NCBI RefSeq assembly: GCF_001625215.2
Contig: NC_030381.2
Location: 1,885,131 to 1,949,130 of the forward strand
Direction of reading: 5' to 3'
Length of the DNA: 64,000 bases
DNA from: Daucus carota subsp. sativus
Lineage: Eukaryota; Streptophyta; Magnoliopsida; Apiales; Apiaceae
Notes under the pieces: generated by a model
Databases searched by the model: none
The model's input: the letters and a program-made list of their open reading frames with translations, nothing else
Told to the model about the DNA's origin: nothing
Made by a program: the position numbers and the translations under genes
In this document: positions 54,881-64,000 of the stretch, in pieces
Numbering within the stretch: position 1 is the first letter of the stretch
How the letters are laid out: each line of letters starts with the position of its first letter

Positions 54881-55319
54881 AGGGGTTCCAATAACCCTAA
54901 GTGGTTTGTTACATTATTAATTCGATTGAATCTAGTATTGATCCCAAGTTTGTTGAATTCGAGTTATTTGATTTAATTTTATTTGTCGTCGTTTTTTTAT
55001 ATTTTGATATTCATCCATTTTATATATTGTGTTGTTCTGGTATTGCTAATTTTATGGATGTAGGAACTTCTTGATATCTATGGTGGTGATGGATAGGTCC
55101 AGAAAGGGTGGAGAAGAAGAGCTATTTTGGCGATAATTGTGCCTTAATTAAGGATACTAATTATTCTTAATTAAGGTTTTAGTACCGTTTATGGCGACCA
55201 TTTATGGCGACCATTATTGGGGCATTATTGGCCCATAAGAGGCATTTAAGTGCCATAATGTTGGCTCGTTTATGTCTTTTATTTTAATTTTAAATTTGCT
55301 CACATTCGTTCATTTTGTT

Positions 55320-55735
55320 TTGTCTTATTTTCAGGATGTTTGAAAAAGCATTTAAGAATTTATCTATTAAGGCGTCTTCCGAGAAGACGCGAATTTTGGT
55401 GGACAAGACAGTTGAGCTACAAACAAAGATAGAAAGGAATAAAGAAGACTTCATTTTTAGTCTATTTTGTAATCGATGTATTTTTTGTAGGGTACTCTTT
55501 TTCCCCCTTGAGTTTTTTTCCCACAGGGTTTTGCTCTTGAGGGGTTTTAACGAGGCCCTTTTTTTGTGGGTTTTCTCTTCGGACTTGAAAGGTTATGTTA
55601 TCTAAGCGTCCGGAGTATTTACATACTTTCGGTTAGATGATATACCTTCTTGAATGAAGGAAACTCTGTCCATCCGAATTGTAATTTTTTCTTGGTTTAA
55701 TACAACCGTTTATTGTGACAAAAAAAAAAAAAAAG
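55320..55735 (+). mobile_element. Retroposon 3' tail, probably LINE
   Basis: The segment contains CTCTTTTTCCCCCTTGAG, GGGTTTTAACGAGGCCC and a final GGTTTAATACAACCGTTTAT followed by a run of about 15 A (55721-55735). This combination is common at the 3' ends of plant LINEs. No reverse-transcriptase frame remains. The 96-codon frame across it is part of the tail, not a gene. Confidence 0.5.
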
Positions 55736-56127
55736 CTTTGTTCTTTTTACTCGCATAACAACTCTGATTGGGAGTGTACTACCAAACTTCTCTTGATATT
55801 GTGATGGACCCCACACGTATTGTATCCCTATAATGTTTCTGTTGAATGGATGGTAGTACCAGATATCTTATAGAGTTTTAAAATTCAAAGTGCAAATTTA
55901 AGGAACTTACAAACTCCTGCCATTTATGCGGCTATCATTTAGTACCACTCTGCTGGCTTAAGGAGGACAACCAGGTGATTTCCTATATACAAAAACATAT
56001 TTTCCATTGTTCTTGCTGCCAGGAAAATGAAAGCATCAGAGTGTAAATATAATGCTTGGAAGAAAAGCAGAGCAGATGCTCTTTTTCAGGAAATTTTACC
56101 AGCTTGAAAGTAGTTTGTAAACTTGTA

Positions 56128-56408
56128 CTCCCTCCGTCCCACCAGGTTCTTTACAGTTACCTCTTTTGGACGTCCCATCCATTTCTTTACATTACAAAAC
56201 TTTCCCAAAATAGTTAATGGGTCCCACCACTTTATCACTTTTCCTTCCTTTTCACACTACTTTTACTCCACTATCTCTCTTTTATATATTAAAAATCGAT
56301 GGGTCCCACCACTTCACCCACTTTTCTTCCTCTTTTTCACTACTTTATACATATTTCTTAACCTCCGTGCCCAAACCCAATGTAAACAATTGGGTGGGAC
56401 GGAGAGAG
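56128..56408. mobile_element. Stowaway MITE inside the Helitron
   Basis: Ends CTCCCTCCGTCCCACC and TGGGTGGGACGGAGAGAG are inverted, flanked by TA at 56126-56127 and 56409-56410. Length is 281 bp, no coding capacity. Confidence 0.85.
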
Positions 56409-56568
56409 TAATTAGTTATTTAACAATATAAAATTATGGAGCCCGTTTATATTAATTTCTCTGGCTCGCTTACAGCTTAATTCTTTAAATAATGTGCTCT
56501 CAATGCTTCGAAGTATTGTACAGTATAATGTTTTTACGGACCGCGCGAAGCGCGGTCTTCACACCTAG

Positions 56569-56853
56569 TTTATAAATAAAGCAAAAGAATTATTGCGCTG
56601 CTTTTATTAAAGCTGGTATTATTTTAGTAGTATATACTTATATAGCTAATATTCTACTATTTTTGGTCTCTTTTGGCTGGCCCAAGTTGCTTTTACTTTC
56701 CACTAGCTTATTATTACATCAGAGCAACACTTAAACTCACTTGTAATAACTTCAGTTTTGTACTAAATTTTTAGCTTTAGGAATCATCAGTACAGAATTT
56801 CTTGACTTGGGTTTTACTTATCTCTCCTAATCTTAATTAACAAGAAAGTTAAA
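56569..56853 (+). promoter_or_regulatory. Short upstream region of the SDR gene, directly after the Helitron end
   Basis: Only 285 bp separate the Helitron terminus from the SDR start codon. No strong TATA box is seen; TATATA at about 56632-56645 is possible. The core promoter therefore lies here or within the transposon. Confidence 0.4.
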
Positions 56854-59240
56854 ATGTGGATTTTTGGATGGGCTGGGCCATCTGGGTTCTCTGGTAAATC
56901 CACAGCTGAGCAAGTTACTCAAGGGATTGATGGAACTGGCCTTACTGCTATTGTTACAGGTCTTCTTTTTACTCACTGACAATTTTTTTATTTTTTTTAT
57001 GATTTCTTTTGTTGTTAGTCTTTGATTTGCATTGGGTTTGTTCTGATAGCTCAGATATATAGTACTTTTGTTTGTTGATTGATGAGTGATGGGCTTGTTT
57101 TCAACTCTGTTGATAGTGTTGGTTGTGGCTTGGACAAGTGACTTTTTTTTACCTGTGATCTGCATAAGTGCTTTTGTTGGGTTGTTTTAGTTAGCTTTGG
57201 ATATAAAGTATTTAGGATCTTAGATAGATGCTTAAAATGTCTGCCCTCATTAGTTAATCCCGAAATGGGGGAAAACCAAGAAAAAAAAAGTAGGACAAAT
57301 CAGTGATCCAGCTATCTAATCCTGGTGTACTTGGGTTTAAAACCTCTTTACTGTGAAATTGATATAGACATATAGTGCAACACAATAGGTGAAAATTATC
57401 GGATACTTCGATAGATGCTTTAGAACTTAACAGATAAGTTGTATGAAGAAGTTCGTTTACCTATTGATGTACGATAATAGGAGCATCGAATGGGATTGGA
57501 ATCGAAACTGCACGTGCTCTTGCTTTGCGTGGAGTACACATTGTTATGGGAGTAAGAAATGTTAATGCTGGAAACAAAGTTAAAGAACAAATACTCGCAG
57601 AAGCCCCTAATGCTACAATTGATGTCATGGAGATAGATCTCAACTCACTGGCATCTGTCAGCAAATTTGCTTCTGAATATATTTCCTCCGGTCTTCCCTT
57701 AAACATCCTCATGTAAGATACTGTTTAGCCATTTTTTTTCAGTGCCATACTATTGTCTTCTACTTCTTATTCCTTGCTTCAATTGAGTTGCTTGTGTTTG
57801 GTGTCAAAAGTAACAATGCAGGAATCATGGCACCTCCTTTCACGCTCTCCAAAGACAACATAGAGCAGCAATTTGCTGTTAATCATTTGGGTATGCTGTG
57901 ATATGTTATCCACCGCTTCCTTTTATTAGTTGCCATTATTGTTTATTTACTTTTACATGCATAATAAGGTCTTTTTACCCTTTCTCAGGCCCATTCCATT
58001 TGACAAATCTTTTATTGGACACGATGAAAAAAACAGCACGTGAGAGCAACAAAGAAGGAAGAATTGTTAATTTGTCATCTGTGCTACACAAGAGCAGTTA
58101 TAAAGAAGGAATTCGCTTTGATAAAATCAATGAGGAATCTAGGTGCGTATGTCAGAACTCAAAATGTGCACACACACACAAGACCACTCGTGTTTGTGAT
58201 TTGTGTAGTATGTACAAAATTGCAACTGAGCGACAGCTAAAAACAAGGGGCAAGATTATATAAAAACAAATGATGTGTTTCTACTTCATCGCTTGCGTTT
58301 TTAATAAACTAAACAATACAGTATAAATTAATTTGCTTCTTAGAGATGATTATTTGCAGTTGTTATCATCATTTATCTACTGTGTTGTAATTTTGGCCTA
58401 CTTTCAGTTATGATGGGAATGCTGCATATGGACAATCAAAGCTTTGTAACTTATTGCACACTAATGAACTAGCAAGGCGCTTAAAGGTAACATTTACTTC
58501 ATTTACTATCGAATATTAGCTTGATTTTTTTTAGCGGACAAATGAGTATCATGTATCTGCAAGCCAGGGATAGTCGACTAGTCATCATCTTATAGTGCAT
58601 TGTGTTATCCTGGTGAATGATTTTAGCCAATCAAGAAAGACCTGAAACCTTGGTGTAGAAAGACTGGTTGCTGAAACTTACTATTAGTTTCTTTCTCTAC
58701 GATTGACAGGCAGATGGAGTAGATATAACTGCGAATTCACTACATCCTGGGCTTATTGCCACTAATATTACAAATAACCTCAACCTCGTCGGTTGTAAGT
58801 ATTTTTCAATCTGCAAATTTACCTTAGACATATATTGATTTATATCAATTTTATTCAGCTGCTTTCTTGCTCTGTTGCAGGGTTGTTCTTTACCATCGGC
58901 CAGTTCTTTCTCAAAAATGTTGCCCAGGTTTTATTTCTCTTTTGCATTTCTGATACACATTCTCTGCAATTTTCTTTCAACTATAATACCTAAATCTATA
59001 TTTCTGACGTCGTGTATGCAAAATTAAAATTGATTCATGAGCTAATGTGAATCTCGTTTCCTATAGGGAGCAGCAACTACATGCTATGTGGCATTGCATC
59101 CTCAAGTTAAAGGGGTTAGCGGCGAATACTTTATAGACAGTAACAAAGCAGATCCCAGCGCCACTAGCGCAATGTCTAAGGATCCGGAGTTGGCCAAGAG
59201 ACTGTGGGATTTCAGCTTGAACTTGACAGCAGGAAAGTAG
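56854..59240 (+). CDS. Short-chain dehydrogenase, TIC32-like
   Basis: Eight exons: 56854-56959, 57481-57712, 57811-57890, 57989-58142, 58408-58486, 58710-58794, 58881-58927, 59067-59240, joined in frame to 318 residues. The N-terminus [19 protein letters not shown] matches the TIC32 group. The classical SDR signs are all present: cofactor loop TGASNGIG (35-42), NNAG (114-117), catalytic Ser170 in VNLSSV, and Tyr198/Lys202 in YGQSK. Relatives bind NADP(H); one is reported as a redox sensor at the chloroplast inner-envelope translocon with calmodulin binding, while others reduce retinal-like or unknown substrates. The exact substrate cannot be read from sequence. In Arabidopsis such genes lie next to PIP1;5, as here. 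Confidence 0.94.
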
Positions 59241-60539
59241 CTTTCACTAAAAGATACATTGACCTGTTCAGAATTGTGTGTAATTTCTGTACTTTTCTGT
59301 GCCATAACATCGAATTCGTGTGGATTTTCTCTAAGATGCAACAATCTGACTTAATTTGTCTGTCCTCTGAATCGCAGAGTGATCATTTTAACTATCAAAC
59401 TATTAATGTGAGTATGTGAGTAAAGTTTTTCCTTTCAGTTTGCTTGTGCAATGAGTTTGTTTCTCTTGATAAAAAATCCTATTGAAGTCTAGACAAACTT
59501 GTTTTACTGAATTATTGTTTCATTTCAGTCTGTTAAATAGATCTGAGTCCAATTAGATTGAGTTGGTGTGTCAACTCATTTGATTTACAGTATAATAGAA
59601 ATCAGTTAACACTTCACAGAGGAAAACAACTTAAAAAATTTGTCCAAAATACTCTCCCGTCTCTTAAGCAATTTTTTGAATACATACTTCTCATGTCTCT
59701 TTCCAATACAACTTTTTGAATATTTTTTTAAAAAATTATCATCAGACTATAATTTTAATATTTGATTAATACACAATTCAATTGATTGCAATTATCAAAA
59801 ATAGAAAAAGAAATTGACCTCATAGCAACATAGTTTATTTTTCAAAAAAATTCTTGTAAATACAAATATTAAGAATAAAAATTTATGTACAAAAAAGTAA
59901 AAAAGTTAAATTAAAGAAATATATCGTCAATACACTTTAAATTGCTTTATATAAAATCAGCCAACTCATTTGAGAAATGGAAGGTGTAACTCATATTTTT
60001 CTTACAAAAATAGATATATTTATTTATATAAAAAAAGGACACGAAAAGAGTACGGGATAACATGGAAAAAAGAAAATGGATAAGAATTAAAATGAGGTTA
60101 GCTAAGAGTTTTTGTAAATATCAAATATGTCAGCTCTGTATTTTTCCTCATTTTCTTGCAAGACCAGCCAAGGTGGTGTCGTACTAGTTTTACTTCATTC
60201 ATCTTCCAACCAACTATACAAATCTAAATGTATCCTGCATTGTAACATATGTATGCCCTATTTTCTTCGTTTTCCCAACTATTGCTATAACTTCTGCACT
60301 CAACCCTTTTTTCCTGCCAAATTAGGTGAGAGTTTCATATACATATCCATATTAGGAAGCTGGTATGTAGTAATCGATTGTTTGTAAACATCTTCAAACG
60401 TTTTTTTATATGTGAAGCGTTTTTGTAATGGATTGTTTGTGATTAAAGCTTCAATTTATAGAGTGACGTTGCATGTCCTTTGCATTCATATACAAAATTT
60501 TAATTCATGATATAAAAAATTGCTCAATCATAACGAAAG
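59241..60539. other. Intergenic region 3' of the SDR gene
   Basis: It holds the SDR 3' untranslated region (about 200 bp), then AT-rich sequence. Short frames at 59204 and 60127 have no family features. Confidence 0.5.
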
Positions 60540-60856
60540 AAAAACGGTTATTTTCGACGGATTTTTTCGTTCGTCTATAATTTCGACCGAAACCAGTTGA
60601 GTATAAATCGGTCAAAATTAATAGGAAAAAAATGTAAATCGACGACCCACATTTTGTCGAAATAGAGAACGGTCGAAAAAACAATAGATAGAAAAGTTAG
60701 AATTTATCAGTCGAAAACAATTTATTTTCGATCGTCTAGGTATTTTCAACTATTCGACCCCGTGCTCGAAAATATTCAATTATGATCGAGAACGATCGAA
60801 AATAAGTAAATTCAACCCGTTTATCTTGATCGAAATTAGCCATTTTTCCTTTAATG
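60540..60856. repeat. TTTCGACC-rich element, possibly a MITE or transposon end
   Basis: About twelve copies of TTTCGACC-like words or their complement (GGTCGAAA, GATCGAAA) lie within 320 bp. The borders AAAAACGGTTATTTTCGA and TCGAAATTAGCCATTTTTCC form an imperfect inverted repeat. Repeated sub-terminal words of this kind occur in CACTA elements and some MITEs. Family not settled. Confidence 0.5.
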
Positions 60857-61375
60857 TCAACCGCTTATCAAAAACCCGAATCCTGCGTAAATACTACGTG
60901 TCAATGCAAATAGGGCAAACAAAGCTGCAGGACATACGACATAAGGTTCTTCTGTAACGAGACATATATTGGAGTTTGTTGGTCTGAGGAGGACATCATG
61001 CCGTTACAATTATTTTCAAGACAGATAGATATTTATGTAAATCAAGGAGGGGCGGGATCTTATATTTACAAATATGTCATTCGATGCGTATTAAAAACCG
61101 ATATAACCTTGAAACCTCCTCGAAATCACCTTAACATATCTTCAAAATTGTAGAAAGTGGTTGTTTACAGTAATTAGTTAGCAGCTAGCAAACTCTCTCC
61201 CAACAACTTGCATTACACGCCATAAAAGCCTCTTCATATTTTACGGAGCTACAAAATGTACACAAAGTCGGTCCATCCCCTTATTAATACTCACTCTTTC
61301 ATTGTCTTGGACAACCCTAGAGCTATTTTCCTCTGTTCTTGGACTTCAAATTTCCGTAAAATCCTACATTGATCA
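60857..61375 (+). promoter_or_regulatory. Upstream region of the CYP86A gene
   Basis: A weak TATA-like TTATTAATACTC at about 61281 lies 95 bp before the ATG. CCTTATTAATACTCACTC followed by a CT-rich leader is typical of plant promoters. No other gene is seen. Confidence 0.4.
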
Positions 61376-62998
61376 ATGGATGCATCGACGATCATGTTGG
61401 TGTTTGCAGTCATCGCGGCTTATATGATGTGGTTCAAGGCGATGATTAGGCCATTGAAGGGTCCGCGAGTGTGGCCTTTGTTGGGGAGTCTCCCTGGATT
61501 GATTGAGAATTCTGACAGAATGCATGATTGGATAGCTGAAAATTTACGAGCCTGTGGCGGCACGTACCAGACGTGCATTGCTGCAGTGCCATTTCTGGCG
61601 CGGAAGCAAGGCCTCGTGACGGTCACTTGTGATCCGAATAATTTAGAGCATATTTTGAAGGTGAGGTTTGAGAATTACCCCAAGGGGCCTAATTGGCAAG
61701 GTGTGTTTCATGATTTGCTTGGTGAGGGGATTTTTAATTCTGACGGTGACACGTGGAAATTCCAGCGCAAAACGGCTGCGCTGGAGTTTACGACTAGGAC
61801 GTTGCGCCAGGCCATGGCACGGTGGGTGAGTCGAGCCATTAAGGTTAGGTTTTGTCCGATTCTGAAGAGGGCTGAGGCTGAAGGCGAGCCGGTTGATCTT
61901 CAAGATTTATTGTTAAGGCTAACTTTTGATAATATATGTGGATTGGCTTTTGGTAAGGATCCTGAGACTCTGGCTCCTGGCTTGCCTGAGAATCATTTTG
62001 CTTCGGCTTTTGATCGAGCCACGGAGGCTACGTTGAGGCGATTTATCTTGCCAGAGATGATTTGGAAGCTGAAAAAATGGCTCAGGATTGGCATGGAAGT
62101 CGGCTTGAGTGAGGGCGTTGGCCACGTGGACAAGTACTTGACAGGTGTCATCAATACACGTAAGATCGAGCTGATTAGTCAGCAAAATGGCGGCGGTGGG
62201 GTCCCACACGACGATTTGCTGTCTCGTTTCATGAAGAAAAAAGAGTCATACTCTGACAAATTTCTGCAACACGTGGCACTCAACTTCATCCTAGCTGGAC
62301 GCGACACGTCCTCCGTGGCGCTGAGCTGGTTTTTCTGGCTGGTCACAAAAAACCCCAGAGTAGAAGAAAAAATCTTGTTAGAAATATGTTCTGTTCTGAC
62401 AGAGACACGTGGCAGGGATATATCCACGTGGCTTGCTGAGCCACTAGTGTTCGAAGAAGTTGACAGACTGATATACCTCAAGGCAGCTCTGTCCGAGACA
62501 CTCAGGCTATATCCATCTGTCCCGGAGGACTCGAAACACGTGCTCTCCGACGACACATTGCCGGATGGCACGGTGGTTCCGGCCGGCTCATCAATCACCT
62601 ACTCAATCTACTCATCCGGGAGAATGAAGTTCATATGGGGAGAGGATTGTCTCGAATTCAGACCTGAAAGATGGCTAACTCAAGATGGTACAAAATTCGA
62701 AACCAAGGATCCCTTTAAATTTGTGTCCTTTAATGCAGGGCCGAGGATCTGTCTAGGCAAGGACCTGGCCTATCTGCAAATGAAGTCAATTGCGGCTGCA
62801 GTGCTGCTGCGCCACCGCCTGACAGTGGCGGAAGGGCACCGCGTGGAGCAGAAGATGTCGCTGACATTGTTCATGAAATATGGGCTCAAGGTTGATGTGC
62901 ACCCTAGGGACTTGGCTCCTGTGGTGGCCAAGATTGCAGATAATTCTGCATGCATGGGCAAGACAAAAGCTGATGAGGAGCTAAATTATGTTGCTTGA
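61376..62998 (+). CDS. CYP86A: Cytochrome P450 of the CYP86A subfamily (fatty-acid omega-hydroxylase)
   Basis: A single exon encodes 540 residues. A hydrophobic N-terminal anchor ([13 protein letters not shown]) places it on the endoplasmic reticulum, followed by the hinge [13 protein letters not shown]. The oxygen-binding I-helix reads AGRDTSS (307-313), the K-helix ExxR is ETLR, and the heme loop is [10 protein letters not shown] with Cys459 as iron ligand. CYP86A wording is clear in [12 protein letters not shown] and [18 protein letters not shown]. These enzymes hydroxylate the terminal carbon of C12-C18 fatty acids for cutin or suberin. CYP86A7/A8 is the likely orthologue, since Arabidopsis CYP86A7 lies near MurE and EGL3. 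Length and absence of introns are normal for the subfamily. Confidence 0.96.
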   Translation: MDASTIMLVFAVIAAYMMWFKAMIRPLKGPRVWPLLGSLPGLIENSDRMHDWIAENLRACGGTYQTCIAAVPFLARKQGLVTVTCDPNNLEHILKVRFENYPKGPNWQGVFHDLLGEGIFNSDGDTWKFQRKTAALEFTTRTLRQAMARWVSRAIKVRFCPILKRAEAEGEPVDLQDLLLRLTFDNICGLAFGKDPETLAPGLPENHFASAFDRATEATLRRFILPEMIWKLKKWLRIGMEVGLSEGVGHVDKYLTGVINTRKIELISQQNGGGGVPHDDLLSRFMKKKESYSDKFLQHVALNFILAGRDTSSVALSWFFWLVTKNPRVEEKILLEICSVLTETRGRDISTWLAEPLVFEEVDRLIYLKAALSETLRLYPSVPEDSKHVLSDDTLPDGTVVPAGSSITYSIYSSGRMKFIWGEDCLEFRPERWLTQDGTKFETKDPFKFVSFNAGPRICLGKDLAYLQMKSIAAAVLLRHRLTVAEGHRVEQKMSLTLFMKYGLKVDVHPRDLAPVVAKIADNSACMGKTKADEELNYVA

Positions 62999-63625
62999 AT
63001 ATGTTCTCTGCTGCATATTTACAATAATCATCTATGAGTCGAATGTAGATATGATGTCTGTACATTAGTACATGTATGTGTATAACAGTTTATATTTACG
63101 AATTTTCAATTTTTCATTCTTGTTTATAAATTTTATTTTAGCCAGACCAAACTGGTTTTTTTTACATAAACTTTGTCTCAGAAAGGTTGGTGAGGAATTA
63201 CATGTTAAAATTATTATTTTTTCTGGAAAAATAATACAAATTTTAATAGCATATAACTTAACTATTATGATATAATAAAACATGAATATTAACGAAAAAT
63301 AATAGTGTTCTGAGACAGAAAGAGCAACAATTGAGTATCTGTTCTATAAAACTTCTCGAGGTGAGCCAGGGTTACAAATGATTATCTGTTCTACAAAATT
63401 TCTCGGGGTGAGAGCCAGGATCGAACCAAAACCTAAAACGACAGAGCATAAACTCTTAACCACTGAGTTATCTCTATCTTTTCAGATTTTGAGTTTCATT
63501 TTCACTCAATATTTGACGATCAATTGATCCTTCTTGTCCTCGGCCAATGGCCACGTACATGGCTTTGTTGGATGATCGGTTGTTGATAGACAGCTCCATG
63601 ATTTACGGACCATAGATCATATGTA
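62999..63625. other. 3' flank of CYP86A with a SINE-like segment
   Basis: 63341-63425 is a roughly 47-bp tandem duplication (TATCTGTTCTATAAAACTTC and a variant). On the minus strand, TAACTCAGTGGTTAAGAG (A-box-like) near 63470 and GGTTCGATCCTGG (B-box-like) near 63418 indicate a tRNA-derived SINE at about 63385-63480. Confidence 0.55.
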
Positions 63626-63976
63626 CTCCCTCCATCCCATTTTAAGTGTCCATTTTGCCAAAAAAAAAATTCCCAAAATATGTGTCATACTCTTTAACCC
63701 ATGCAATTTTTTACTAGTTCCAATATTAAATACAACCAACAAGCCTTTCCTAAATTCATTAATGCATTAATGTAGGGAATATGAATGTATAGTATAATTT
63801 GAAGTGAAGAAAGGTCAAATACACGGTATTCAAGTAGGAGTGATGCTATACGTAATTAATATTTATAAAAACCAAGGTGAATAGGTGTGTGAAGATAATG
63901 ATAAAAACATCACATTAATTGTTTCTTAAGATGTGTGAAATTTGCAAAGTGGACACTTAAAATGGGATGGAGGGAG
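63626..63976. mobile_element. Stowaway MITE
   Basis: Ends CTCCCTCCATCCCATTTTAA and TTAAAATGGGATGGAGGGAG are perfect inverted copies, extending through GTGTCCA/TGGACAC. TA flanks both sides (63624-63625 and 63977-63978). Length is 351 bp. Confidence 0.9.
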
Positions 63977-64000
63977 TAGTAATTACCACGTACAATGCAT

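Larger units (their letters stand above)
51352..56568 (+). mobile_element. Large non-autonomous Helitron carrying gene fragments
   Basis: The 5' end is TCTATATATTTATATAAAGG after an A (an alternative TC lies at 51346). The 3' end is a hairpin CCGCGC-GAA-GCGCGG, spacer, CTAG, then T at 56569. Span is 5.2 kb. No Rep/helicase frame is present. The cargo includes exon-like pieces at 52380-52549 and 53931-54051, a minus-strand 3' exon at about 54485-54592, a ubiquilin exon at 54593-54880, a retroposon tail to 55735 and a Stowaway MITE. A sub-block GGAGxCCGTTTA near 53855 recurs near 56440, hinting at internal duplication. Helitrons are known for picking up gene pieces. Confidence 0.7.

Noticed and set aside
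55315-55605. 96-codon ORF inside the large Helitron
   Set aside because: The second half is the T-rich tail of a retroposon and the first half has no family features.

Overview
This is nuclear DNA from a flowering plant, almost certainly a eudicot. The genes have many short introns with GT..AG borders and AT-rich non-coding DNA. The families include BSK pseudokinases, KIN-14 kinesins, a GL3/EGL3 bHLH, plastid MurE, PIP1 aquaporins and CYP86A. The gaps hold typical plant transposons (Helitrons, Stowaway, Harbinger and Mutator-type MITEs, SINEs). I cannot name the species from sequence alone.

Layout. Bases 1-192 are the first exon of a plant-mobile-domain (MAIN-like) gene on the minus strand, running off the left edge behind an A/C-rich tandem repeat. 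1892-3486 (+) encodes an RNase P Rpr2/Rpp21-type subunit. 4278-11070 (-) is a ten-exon BSK7/8-type kinase with a Mutator-type foldback MITE in intron 2. 12.1-15.8 kb is a repeat island with two short Helitrons and a composite MITE built around a GTTGCAA minisatellite. 16377-25135 (-) is an 18-coding-exon minus-end kinesin of the KIN14J/K type. 28899-32287 (+) is a GL3/EGL3-type bHLH with another foldback element in intron 4. 34670-37844 (+) is plastid MurE. 40438-41781 (+) is an unrecognised lysine-rich protein.

43803-47419 (+) holds two tandem PIP1 aquaporins, followed by a stray duplicated copy of the last PIP1 exon at 49799. 48196-48678 (-) is a lone ORF of unknown origin. 50515-51340 is a hAT-like element. 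51.35-56.57 kb is a large non-autonomous Helitron carrying gene pieces (a ubiquilin/DSK2 exon, two unidentified 3' exons), tandem repeats, a retroposon tail and a Stowaway MITE. It ends about 285 bp upstream of a TIC32-like short-chain dehydrogenase (56854-59240, +). The window closes with an intronless CYP86A fatty-acid omega-hydroxylase (61376-62998, +).

The genes do not form a pathway, but their order is informative. From memory, BSK - KIN14J/K - EGL3/GL3 - MurE - CYP86A7 matches Arabidopsis chromosome 1 around At1g63500-At1g63710 (with the duplicate block near At5g41260-41315), and PIP1 plus TIC32-like SDR matches At4g23400-23430. The window therefore looks like an old conserved block with a second block and transposons set into it. 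I see no new multi-gene system. The most interesting items are residue changes in conserved positions (loop D histidine lost in one PIP1, two DNA-contact residues changed in the bHLH), a KIN-14 without a visible calponin-homology domain, and the gene-carrying Helitron.
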